Assembly (NCBI GenBank): GCA_949285875.1
Contig: CASDZZ010000005.1
Location: forward strand, 1-51,974
DNA: 51,974 nt
Reading direction: 5' to 3'
Source of the DNA: an uncultured bacterium
GTDB taxonomy: Bacteria > Bacillota_I > Bacilli_A > RF39 > UBA660
Below are positions 42,189-51,974 of the stretch, one piece after another (the stretch's first letter is position 1; each line of letters starts with the position of its first letter). A program made the position numbers and the translations under genes. The notes under the pieces are model-generated. The model did not search any database. It had not been told where the DNA came from and worked only from the letters and a program-made list of their open reading frames with translations.

Positions 42189-42918
42189 GTATCCTTTCTT
42201 TAAATTTATTTCTGGTTCTTCTAAAATTCATATTATGAATTCTAAAATGAAAATTATTTGGTTTTTACTTTGTATATTGATTTCTTTATTATTAAGAGAT
42301 TTTATTACTTTATCAATATTTTTATTATATTTATTATTTATTATGAAAGAAAGTGACATACCTTTAAATGCTTATATATCAAATTTATTTATCCTTTGGC
42401 CACTTTTTACATCGATTTTTATGATTGCATTGTTTTTAACTTTTGATTTTACTAATGCTTTTTATCTTGTTTTGAAAATTATTTTTATAATTTTAATATT
42501 TTTGATATTAACTTTTACTACTTCACTTAGTGAGATTGCTTGGGGATTTGATTGCACATTTACTAAGTTAAAAAAAATAGGTATACCGGTTTCTAAATGG
42601 TCTCTTAAAGTAGCAATGGGAATAAAGTTTATTTCTACGTTATTTGAGCAATTTAAAGCCGTTAGAAAGTCGATGGCTTATAGAGGGGTTTCCTATAAGA
42701 AAAATGGTTTTAAGGCTGCTAAAAACATGTTTATACCGGTAATTAAATTATCATATAAGCTATCAACCAGGATGATATCAGCAATGAAAATGAGGTTTTA
42801 TGGTAACTCCAGGGAAAGAACTAATTATCATGAAAATAAAGTAACAAAATTTGATAAATATATTGTATTAGCTTCTGTTGTAATTATTTATATATCTTTA
42901 TATTTGGGGTGGTTTTAA
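42178..42918 (+). CDS. ecfT: ECF transporter transmembrane scaffold EcfT
   Basis: The membrane coupling subunit, 246 residues with about five to six hydrophobic helices and a cytoplasmic region of two coupling helices. The family has two Ala-Arg-X motifs there; here the corresponding sites read 'MAYRG' and 'MKMRFYG', so Arg is retained while Ala is replaced. Which S-components it serves cannot be told; none is encoded in the window. The stop overlaps the truA ATG (TAATG). Confidence 0.9.
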   Translation: MSSKYPFFKFISGSSKIHIMNSKMKIIWFLLCILISLLLRDFITLSIFLLYLLFIMKESDIPLNAYISNLFILWPLFTSIFMIALFLTFDFTNAFYLVLKIIFIILIFLILTFTTSLSEIAWGFDCTFTKLKKIGIPVSKWSLKVAMGIKFISTLFEQFKAVRKSMAYRGVSYKKNGFKAAKNMFIPVIKLSYKLSTRMISAMKMRFYGNSRERTNYHENKVTKFDKYIVLASVVIIYISLYLGWF

Positions 42919-43646
42919 TGCGTTATATGATTGATTTTTCTTATTCAGGACAATTATTTAATGGATACCAAAAACAGCCAGGCTTACGTACTGTTCAAGG
43001 CGAAATAGAAAAAGTTTTAACAGATATTAATAATTCTAGTGTAAAAATTTATTCTGCAGGAAGAACTGATGCTAAAGTTAATGCTCTTCATCAAGTAGCT
43101 CATTTTGATTTAGATAAAAATATACAAACTTTCAAAATTAAAATGGCTCTTAATAGTTATTTGCCGGATGATATACATATAAATTTTGTTAAGGAAGTTT
43201 TTGAAAACTTTCATGCAAGATATATGGCGAAATCAAAAATTTACGAATATAAGATAAATTTAGGAGAATTTAATCCTTTACTTCGCACCCAAGTGTATCA
43301 ATACGGAAAAACTTTAAATATAAGCAAAATAAAGGAATCTCTAAAATATTTTGAGGGAGAACATGATTTTACTACTTTTACATGTGCTGAAGATAAACGA
43401 AGTGATAAAATTAGAACAATTTTATCTGCTTCAGCTGAACAAAAAGGTGATACTATAATAATTACGTTTTTAGGTACAGGTTTTTTAAAATATCAAGTAA
43501 GAAACATGGTAGGGCTTTTAATCAAAATTGGAGAAGAAAAAATTGAACCTAAGGAAATACCCATTCTTTTTCAAAAAAAGGATAGAAAAGCAATTGGTCT
43601 TACCGCACCTGCTGAAGGATTAACTTTAGTTAAAATTAATTATTAA
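42918..43646 (+). CDS. truA: tRNA pseudouridine(38-40) synthase TruA
   Basis: Makes pseudouridine at positions 38-40 of tRNA anticodon arms. It has 242 residues, with the catalytic Asp in SAGRTDAKVNA (D51), 'YEYKINLG' and C-terminal 'GTGFLKYQVRNMVG'. The ATG at 42918 is spaced well from GGGGTGG; an upstream in-frame GTG at 42909 lies within that site. Confidence 0.96.
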   Translation: MRYMIDFSYSGQLFNGYQKQPGLRTVQGEIEKVLTDINNSSVKIYSAGRTDAKVNALHQVAHFDLDKNIQTFKIKMALNSYLPDDIHINFVKEVFENFHARYMAKSKIYEYKINLGEFNPLLRTQVYQYGKTLNISKIKESLKYFEGEHDFTTFTCAEDKRSDKIRTILSASAEQKGDTIIITFLGTGFLKYQVRNMVGLLIKIGEEKIEPKEIPILFQKKDRKAIGLTAPAEGLTLVKINY

Positions 43647-43672
43647 AAAAACAGTTCGAAAACTGTTTTTTT
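43646..43672. terminator. Bidirectional terminator between truA and the DUF378 gene
   Basis: A perfect 11-bp stem (43646-43656, 43661-43671), loop CGAA, with T and A runs on its flanks. It ends inside the last codon of the convergent gene. Confidence 0.85.
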
Positions 43673-43877
43673 ATTTTACATCTTCAATTAATTCAAATAA
43701 TGTTTTAATTCCTATTAGGCCACATAATCCTACTAATATGTATATTATTTTTGAGCCTAAAGCTGTTGCGCCACCGAAAATTGCAGCAACAAGATCAAAG
43801 TCAAATAAACCAATAAGACCCCAATTTAAAGCTCCAATTATCATGACAGTTAAAGCTATAATTTGTAATATCTTCAT
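43671..43877 (-). CDS. DUF378 family small membrane protein
   Basis: A 68-residue protein with two hydrophobic helices. The motif 'ALNWGLIGLFDFDLVAAIFG' in parts is characteristic of DUF378 (YuzA-like). Its function is unknown. AAAGGAGGAT precedes the ATG, and it converges on truA with a shared terminator. Confidence 0.88.
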   Translation of the reverse strand: MKILQIIALTVMIIGALNWGLIGLFDFDLVAAIFGGATALGSKIIYILVGLCGLIGIKTLFELIEDVK

Positions 43878-43984
43878 AAAATCCTCCTTTTATACTAATA
43901 TGATAGTCAAAAAAAATTTTTTTATACAAGAATATTATAAAAAATAAACCATATAATTAAATGAAAAAATAAAGAGGTGAATGA

Positions 43985-44989
43985 ATGAAAAAAATATTTA
44001 AAATATTATTAATTTTATTATGTGCATCTTTTTTGAGTGCATGTGGAAAAGATGATCAAAAATCAGTTTTAAATAAAATTAATAAAAAAGTAGATAAAGT
44101 GCAAGGCTATCAGCTTAAAGGAGAGATGGAATTAATAAATAATGAAGATTCTTATAAATATGATGTTACGGTTTCTTATAAAAAAGAAAATAAATTTAGG
44201 GTTTCATTAAGAAATAAGGTGAATAATCATGAGCAAATAATTTTAAAAAATGATGATGGGGTTTATGTACTTACTCCTACTTTGAACAAAAGTTTTAAAT
44301 TTCAAAGTAAGTGGCCTTATAATAATTCGCAAGCTTATTTACTTCAATCAGTTATAAAAGATATGTTAGATGATAAAAACTTATCTATGAAAAAAGATAA
44401 TAATAAATATATATTTACTAGTGATGTAAATTATAAAAATAATGTTAACTTAGAAAAACAAGAAATTATCTTTGATAAGGATTTAATTATTAAAAGTGTA
44501 GTAGTTTATGATAAAGATAATAATCCGCAAATTAAGGTCAAATTTAATGAAGTTGATATGAACGCAAAGTTTAAAGATGATTATTTTCTGTTAGAGAAAA
44601 ATATGGATGTGTCTAAAACGAATCAAACTATTAGTCAAAATGAGGAATTATTACAAGAAGCAATATATCCTATGTATCTTCCTGAGGGAACATATTTAGA
44701 AAGTGAAAAGGTGGTAGATCTTGATGAGGGATCTAGAATAATATTAACTTTTTCAGGTACCGATCCTTTTATGCTTGTTGAGCAAACAGCCGTAAAGGAA
44801 GATGATATGGCTGTAATTCCTACGAGTGGAGATTTAGATATGATTGCAGACTCAGTCGCTATTATAGGAGAATCTTCAATTAGTTGGGTAAGTCAAAATG
44901 TGGAATATTATTTAGTTTCTAGTGATTTAACTAAAGAAGAATTAGTAAATGTTGCAAAATCTATATCTGTATTACCAGTTAATAAATAA
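43985..44989 (+). CDS. LolA/RseB-fold-like lipoprotein
   Basis: A 334-residue lipoprotein. It has a signal peptide with a lipobox LSAC (Cys near residue 20), then a domain (about 30-215) rich in beta strands with 'VQGYQLKGEMELI', 'SYKKENKFRVSLRN' and 'QEIIFDKDLIIKSVVVYD', resembling LolA-like outer-membrane-lipoprotein-sorting domains found in Gram-positives (for example GerS of Clostridioides). A C-terminal domain (about 225-334, 'YPMYLPEGTYLESEKV') resembles DUF4367. It is likely bound to the outer face of the membrane. A sporulation or germination role is possible by analogy only. GAGGTGAATG precedes the start. Confidence 0.68.
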   Translation: MKKIFKILLILLCASFLSACGKDDQKSVLNKINKKVDKVQGYQLKGEMELINNEDSYKYDVTVSYKKENKFRVSLRNKVNNHEQIILKNDDGVYVLTPTLNKSFKFQSKWPYNNSQAYLLQSVIKDMLDDKNLSMKKDNNKYIFTSDVNYKNNVNLEKQEIIFDKDLIIKSVVVYDKDNNPQIKVKFNEVDMNAKFKDDYFLLEKNMDVSKTNQTISQNEELLQEAIYPMYLPEGTYLESEKVVDLDEGSRIILTFSGTDPFMLVEQTAVKEDDMAVIPTSGDLDMIADSVAIIGESSISWVSQNVEYYLVSSDLTKEELVNVAKSISVLPVNK

Positions 44990-45011
44990 TGTATTAAATT
45001 TTTGATATTTA

Positions 45012-45020
45012 TGATACAAT
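45012..45020 (+). promoter_or_regulatory. Extended -10 promoter of the thioredoxin-fold gene
   Basis: TG-A-TACAAT (45012-45020), 16 bases before the ATG at 45037, overlapping the region of the CTGGTGAT ribosome site. Confidence 0.45.
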
Positions 45021-45036
45021 GGTTCTGGTGATATAA

Positions 45037-45513
45037 ATGAAAGATGAATTAAAAAACGGAATAATTATTTCAGTTACAGTTTTATTAATAATTTTGGTTG
45101 TTTATCTAACTACTGCTTTTTTAACGGGGGAGTTAGGTAATTCAAACATTAAAGATGCAAAAAATGAACAGACTAATGAGCCTAATTATCAAGAACAATT
45201 TACTAACAAAATAATAGCAAGCAAAGTTTTTGATCAAAAAGAAGATAAATATATGGTTATTTTCTTTTCACAAAAAGATGTTAGCGAATCTATAAAGAAT
45301 CTTATAATTAATTATGGTGAAACTGATTTAAAATTATATAAGGTAAATACTGATGAAGCTATTAATAGCTTTATAAAAAGTGAAAATTCTAATGCTAATG
45401 CAAGCAGTAGTGAAGAACTTAAAATAAAAGGAACTACACTTATTACTATAGAAAATGGTAAAATTACATCTTTTGAGGAAGATGAATCAAAAATTGCTTC
45501 AGTTTTAAAGTAA
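45037..45513 (+). CDS. Membrane-anchored thioredoxin-fold-like protein without CXXC
   Basis: A 158-residue protein with one N-terminal membrane helix (about 9-30) and an extracellular domain. Strand patterns 'KYMVIFFSQKD', 'KLYKVNTDEA' and the ending 'IKGTTLITIENGKITSF' resemble a thioredoxin fold, in which Pro before the third strand is replaced by Thr-Thr. There are no Cys residues, so it cannot be a disulfide enzyme. A structural or binding role is more likely. The assignment rests on pattern, not on a clear motif. Its stop codon lies inside the downstream terminator. Confidence 0.5.
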   Translation: MKDELKNGIIISVTVLLIILVVYLTTAFLTGELGNSNIKDAKNEQTNEPNYQEQFTNKIIASKVFDQKEDKYMVIFFSQKDVSESIKNLIINYGETDLKLYKVNTDEAINSFIKSENSNANASSSEELKIKGTTLITIENGKITSFEEDESKIASVLK

Positions 45514-45530
45514 CAATTGTTACTTTTTTT
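45507..45530 (+). terminator. Terminator overlapping the end of the thioredoxin-fold gene
   Basis: A perfect palindrome AAAGTAAC-AATT-GTTACTTT (45507-45526) followed by T residues to 45530. It contains the stop codon. Confidence 0.78.
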
Positions 45531-45538
45531 CTTTTTTA

Positions 45539-45547
45539 TGATATACT
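45539..45547 (+). promoter_or_regulatory. Extended -10 promoter of the S41 peptidase gene
   Basis: TG-A-TATACT (45539-45547), 21 bases before the ATG at 45568 and directly upstream of the GCGGAGG site. Confidence 0.45.
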
Positions 45548-45567
45548 TTTATTATGCGGAGGCTAAG

Positions 45568-46824
45568 ATGAAACTTAATAAACATTTAAAAGGTAAATAT
45601 AAAGAAGTTGAAAAAAAACTTAACACAAAAAGTGATTTTAAATTATATGAACTGATTTTATTTGGTTTTTTAATAATGATTTTTTCAGTTTTTATAACTG
45701 TTGTGATAACTCATGAAATTTTAACTGGAAAGAGTTTTAACGGAAATATTTCTATTTCTAATAGTGATAAAATGAAGGACTTTGAAGAAGTTTATAATTT
45801 GGTTAATTCATCTTACTATAAAGATGTAAATCAAACAGATCTTATAGATGGTGCTATTAATGGTATGCTATCTTCTTTGAAAGATCCTCATACGAGTTAT
45901 TTTAATAAACAAGAAACAGAAAATTTTAATGAGCTAATGAGTGGTTCTTTTGCAGGAGTTGGATTAGAAATTACTTCTGATGAAGATCAGAATATATTAG
46001 TTGTTTCTGTATTTAAAAATTCACCAGCTGAAGAAGTAGGAATAAAATTTAATGATATAATAATTGAAGTGAACGGAAAGTCTACAAAAGGATTATCCAC
46101 TACTGAAGTTGTAAATTTGATCAAAGATCCAGAAAAAGAAATTGCAACTATAAAAGTAAATAGGAATGGAGAGGTTTATAAGTTTGAAGTTGAAAAAAGA
46201 GAAGTTGTCATAGAGTCAGTTGAATCTAAAACTTTTGAAAAAAATGGTAAAAAGATTGGATATATTATAATAAATAGTTTTGCAAATAACACATATGAAC
46301 AATTTAAAGAACAGTTAGAATTATTAGAAAAGAATAAATTAGAAGGTTTAATAATAGATGTTAGGGGAAATTCTGGCGGTTATTTGCATTCTGTTACGGA
46401 TATAATAGATATGTTCATACCTAAAGATAAGGTTATTTACCAGATTCAAGATAAGAATAAAACAGAAAAGTTCTATTCCAAAACAGAAGAATCTAGAAAC
46501 TATCCTTTAGCGGTTTTGGTTAACAAAGCAAGTGCATCAGCTTCAGAAATTTTAGCTATATCTTTAAAAGAAACCTATGGGGCTGAAGTAATTGGTACAT
46601 ATACATATGGAAAAGGAACCGTCCAGACCACCCACATGTTAAGTAATGGTTCAATGATAAAGTATACAATTCAAAAGTGGTTGTCCCCAAATGGAGAGTG
46701 GATAAATGATAAAGGAGTTGAGCCTACAAAGTTTATTGAAATTTCTGAAGAATATCAGCAGGATAGAAAAGAAAAAAACGACAATCAATTACAAGAAGCA
46801 TTACAAATAATATCTAAAAAATAG
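45568..46824 (+). CDS. S41 family carboxy-terminal processing peptidase (CtpA/CtpB type)
   Basis: A membrane-anchored serine peptidase of 418 residues. It has an N-terminal membrane helix (about 26-48), an N-terminal helical domain, a PDZ domain (about 120-205, 'FAGVGLEI', 'SPAEEVGIKFNDII'), and the S41 core. The catalytic set is S324 in ASASASE, K349 in YGKGTVQ and Q353, with the same spacing as S309/K334/Q338 of Bacillus CtpB. CtpB cleaves SpoIVFA in sporulation signalling, but CtpA-like vegetative roles are equally possible. The frame is open from 45517, inside the preceding terminator; GCGGAGG sets the ATG at 45568. Confidence 0.92.
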   Translation: MKLNKHLKGKYKEVEKKLNTKSDFKLYELILFGFLIMIFSVFITVVITHEILTGKSFNGNISISNSDKMKDFEEVYNLVNSSYYKDVNQTDLIDGAINGMLSSLKDPHTSYFNKQETENFNELMSGSFAGVGLEITSDEDQNILVVSVFKNSPAEEVGIKFNDIIIEVNGKSTKGLSTTEVVNLIKDPEKEIATIKVNRNGEVYKFEVEKREVVIESVESKTFEKNGKKIGYIIINSFANNTYEQFKEQLELLEKNKLEGLIIDVRGNSGGYLHSVTDIIDMFIPKDKVIYQIQDKNKTEKFYSKTEESRNYPLAVLVNKASASASEILAISLKETYGAEVIGTYTYGKGTVQTTHMLSNGSMIKYTIQKWLSPNGEWINDKGVEPTKFIEISEEYQQDRKEKNDNQLQEALQIISKK

Positions 46825-46825
46825 C

Positions 46826-46856
46826 AAAAGTACGTATTAAATATAAACGTACTTTT
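46826..46856 (+). terminator. Terminator after the S41 peptidase gene
   Basis: A perfect 10-bp stem AAAAGTACGT / ACGTACTTTT (46826-46835, 46847-46856) with an 11-base loop and trailing T residues. Confidence 0.82.
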
Positions 46857-46917
46857 TTGTTTAAAACTTGTAATTTTGCAAAAATAAGTATAATATATAA
46901 TTTATTAGGAGATTAAT

Positions 46918-47457
46918 ATGAAGAATATGAAAATTGGAGATAATTTTATCATTCACTGTTATAAACATGATGGTTTAATTCATAGAAGCTGGGATGAAGC
47001 TATTTTATTAGATATTCATAAGGACTATTTAGTTTATGCTAATAGTAAAGCAAAAGTTAATAACAGTGATGGAAAAGTTTGGTATACAAAAGAGCCAGCA
47101 ATAATATATTATTATAAGAATAGATGGTTTAATGTCATCGCACAATTGAAAAAGAATGGAATATATTATTATTGTAATATTTCAAGCCCTTCGATATTGG
47201 AAGGAAAAGTAATAAAGTATATAGATTATGATTTAGATTTAAGAATATTTCCTGATGGTACTTATAAAATTTTAGATGAGTCAGAGTATGCTTATCATAA
47301 AGAAAAAATGAATTATTCAGATGATATTGATAAGATTGTAAATTATGAATTAAAAAATCTAATAAAATTATACGAATCAAAAAAAGGTCCGTTTGATATT
47401 CAAGAGATAAAAAAATATTATGAAAAGTATAAAGAAATATTAGAAAATTCAAGATAA
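46918..47457 (+). CDS. DUF402 family protein (nucleoside di-/triphosphatase-like)
   Basis: A 179-residue member of DUF402, whose characterised Firmicute members (Ntdp group) hydrolyse nucleoside di- and triphosphates using divalent metals. Visible features: 'HRSWDEAILL', a 'WYTKEPAIIYYYKNRWFNVIAQL' block, 'YYCNISSP', and the acidic 'DYDLDLRIFPDG...DESEY' segment that binds metal in the family. The C-terminus is a charged helix. AGGAGATTA precedes the ATG. It is the last protein gene before the rRNA operon. Confidence 0.88.
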   Translation: MKNMKIGDNFIIHCYKHDGLIHRSWDEAILLDIHKDYLVYANSKAKVNNSDGKVWYTKEPAIIYYYKNRWFNVIAQLKKNGIYYYCNISSPSILEGKVIKYIDYDLDLRIFPDGTYKILDESEYAYHKEKMNYSDDIDKIVNYELKNLIKLYESKKGPFDIQEIKKYYEKYKEILENSR

Positions 47458-47460
47458 AAA

Positions 47461-47559
47461 TGCCGAAAATACGTGATAATAACAAAAATAGTTTTTTTTA
47501 AAAAAAAATAAAAAAAATTTTAAAAAAGTGTTGACATGGTATTTTTATTATGGTATATT
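47461..47559 (+). promoter_or_regulatory. Strong rRNA promoter with A/T-rich UP-like element
   Basis: A consensus -35 TTGACA (47531-47536), a 17-base spacer and TATATT (47554-47559), with TG one base before the -10. Upstream, about 47480-47528 is almost pure A and T with long A and T runs, as in UP elements read by RNA polymerase alpha. Confidence 0.88.
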
Positions 47560-47670
47560 TAATACGCACTTGAGAAAAAGAGGTGCAAAAAACCTTTGAA
47601 AAACAAAGGGAAATGATCTTTGAAAACTGAGCAAAACGTCAAAACGTTTGAGTAGCTAGGATATAAATTT
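47560..47670 (+). other. rRNA leader with boxA-like antitermination site and 16S processing arm
   Basis: About 110 bases between promoter and 16S. GATCTTTGAAAACT (47615-47628) matches the boxA-type sequence of Firmicute rRNA leaders, bound by the NusB-S10 antitermination complex. The 17 bases 47623-47639 are fully complementary (one G-U) to 49248-49264 after the 16S, forming the long stem cut by RNase III. No open reading frame. Confidence 0.72.
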
Positions 47671-49203
<1,533 letters not shown>

Positions 49204-49381
49204 ATGGAGAAAGTTTTAATTACGAATAATTAGCGCTATTCAATCAAACGTTTTGCTTAGTTTTGAGAGATTATTTCTCTCAAGAAATAGTTCTTTGAAA
49301 ACTTGATAATATGGTAGTTATATTTAATATAACATTAAGATCTCTCAAATGATCTCATCAAATTAGATAATCAATAATGGT
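49204..49381 (+). other. 16S-23S spacer without tRNA
   Basis: About 178 bases with no tRNA gene on either strand. It holds the 3' arm of the 16S processing stem (49248-49264), an 8-bp hairpin TTGAGAGA / TCTCTCAA (49263-49270, 49276-49283), and a second boxA-like copy, GTTCTTTGAAAACT (49290-49303). TCTCTCAA recurs at 49341-49348, so two alternative pairings of the hairpin's 5' arm are possible. Confidence 0.75.

Positions 49382-51974
<2,593 letters not shown>

Noticed and set aside
47135-47485. A 116-codon minus-strand frame over the DUF402 gene
   Set aside because: The plus-strand frame has a clear family match and start signals; the minus-strand frame is Leu/Tyr/His-rich shadow sequence.
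49204-49381. Possible tRNA-Ile or tRNA-Ala in the 16S-23S spacer
   Set aside because: No cloverleaf, T-loop GTTCRA or CCA-type end is present; the spacer holds only processing and boxA-like elements.

Overview
The window is AT-rich, gene-dense DNA from a low-GC Gram-positive bacterium (Bacillota). Genes lie a few bases apart or overlap by 1-11 bases, Shine-Dalgarno sites are strong, and the gene orders rplI-dnaB, walJ-rlmH and rpsJ-to-rplQ-ecfA1-ecfA2-ecfT-truA are of Bacilli type. spo0A and gerQ point to an endospore former or a recent descendant of one. The rRNA sequence looks like an uncultured Bacilli lineage near the RF39/Erysipelotrichales/Mollicutes side; that placement is inference from memory of rRNA signatures, not a tree.

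Layout. Bases 1-199 hold the control region of a leftward gene that starts off the left edge, plus the rplI promoter. 200-4694: rplI, dnaB, a LysM-G5-M23 cell-wall peptidase, walJ and rlmH. 4759-9658: ung, a convergent gerQ/LemA-like pair, pduL, a FemABX peptidoglycan aminoacyltransferase, a small unknown gene and a DusB-type tRNA dihydrouridine synthase. 9757-14441: a YfcC-type transporter with a TM2 domain inserted in its middle, then clpC and convergent clpP. 14562-22796: a nucleoside-kinase-like protein with an altered P-loop, then gapA, a surface Ig-like protein, and a tight cluster pgk - flippase-like membrane protein - lipid glycosyltransferase - tpiA. 22880-24861: a small unknown gene, spo0A with a 0A box upstream, and a Bax-inhibitor-1 family membrane protein. 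24883-39164: the S10-spc-alpha ribosomal protein superoperon with its promoter and a structured S10-type leader; rpmD is missing from its usual place. 39233-46824: an SDR enzyme and a lone pseudopilin, the ECF transporter core ecfA1-ecfA2-ecfT with truA, DUF378, a LolA-like lipoprotein, a membrane-anchored thioredoxin-fold protein and a CtpA/B-type S41 peptidase. 46918-47457: a DUF402 protein. 47461-51974: an rRNA operon with strong promoter, boxA-like leader, 16S, a spacer without tRNA, and most of 23S (cut by the right edge).

How it works together: most of the window is core translation, replication and glycolysis. The accessory interest lies in envelope and sporulation functions (M23, FemX, GerQ, Spo0A, the glycolipid genes, the S41 peptidase), in several proteins with altered catalytic motifs (ClpC second AAA module, the kinase-like protein, Adk, Tpi), and in the rRNA. 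The 16S gene shows paired compensatory changes at normally invariant helices, yet lacks about 35 bases spanning the helix 31 to helix 33 region. No CRISPR array, insertion sequence, prophage or tRNA was seen. No gene-free stretch exceeds 300 bases.
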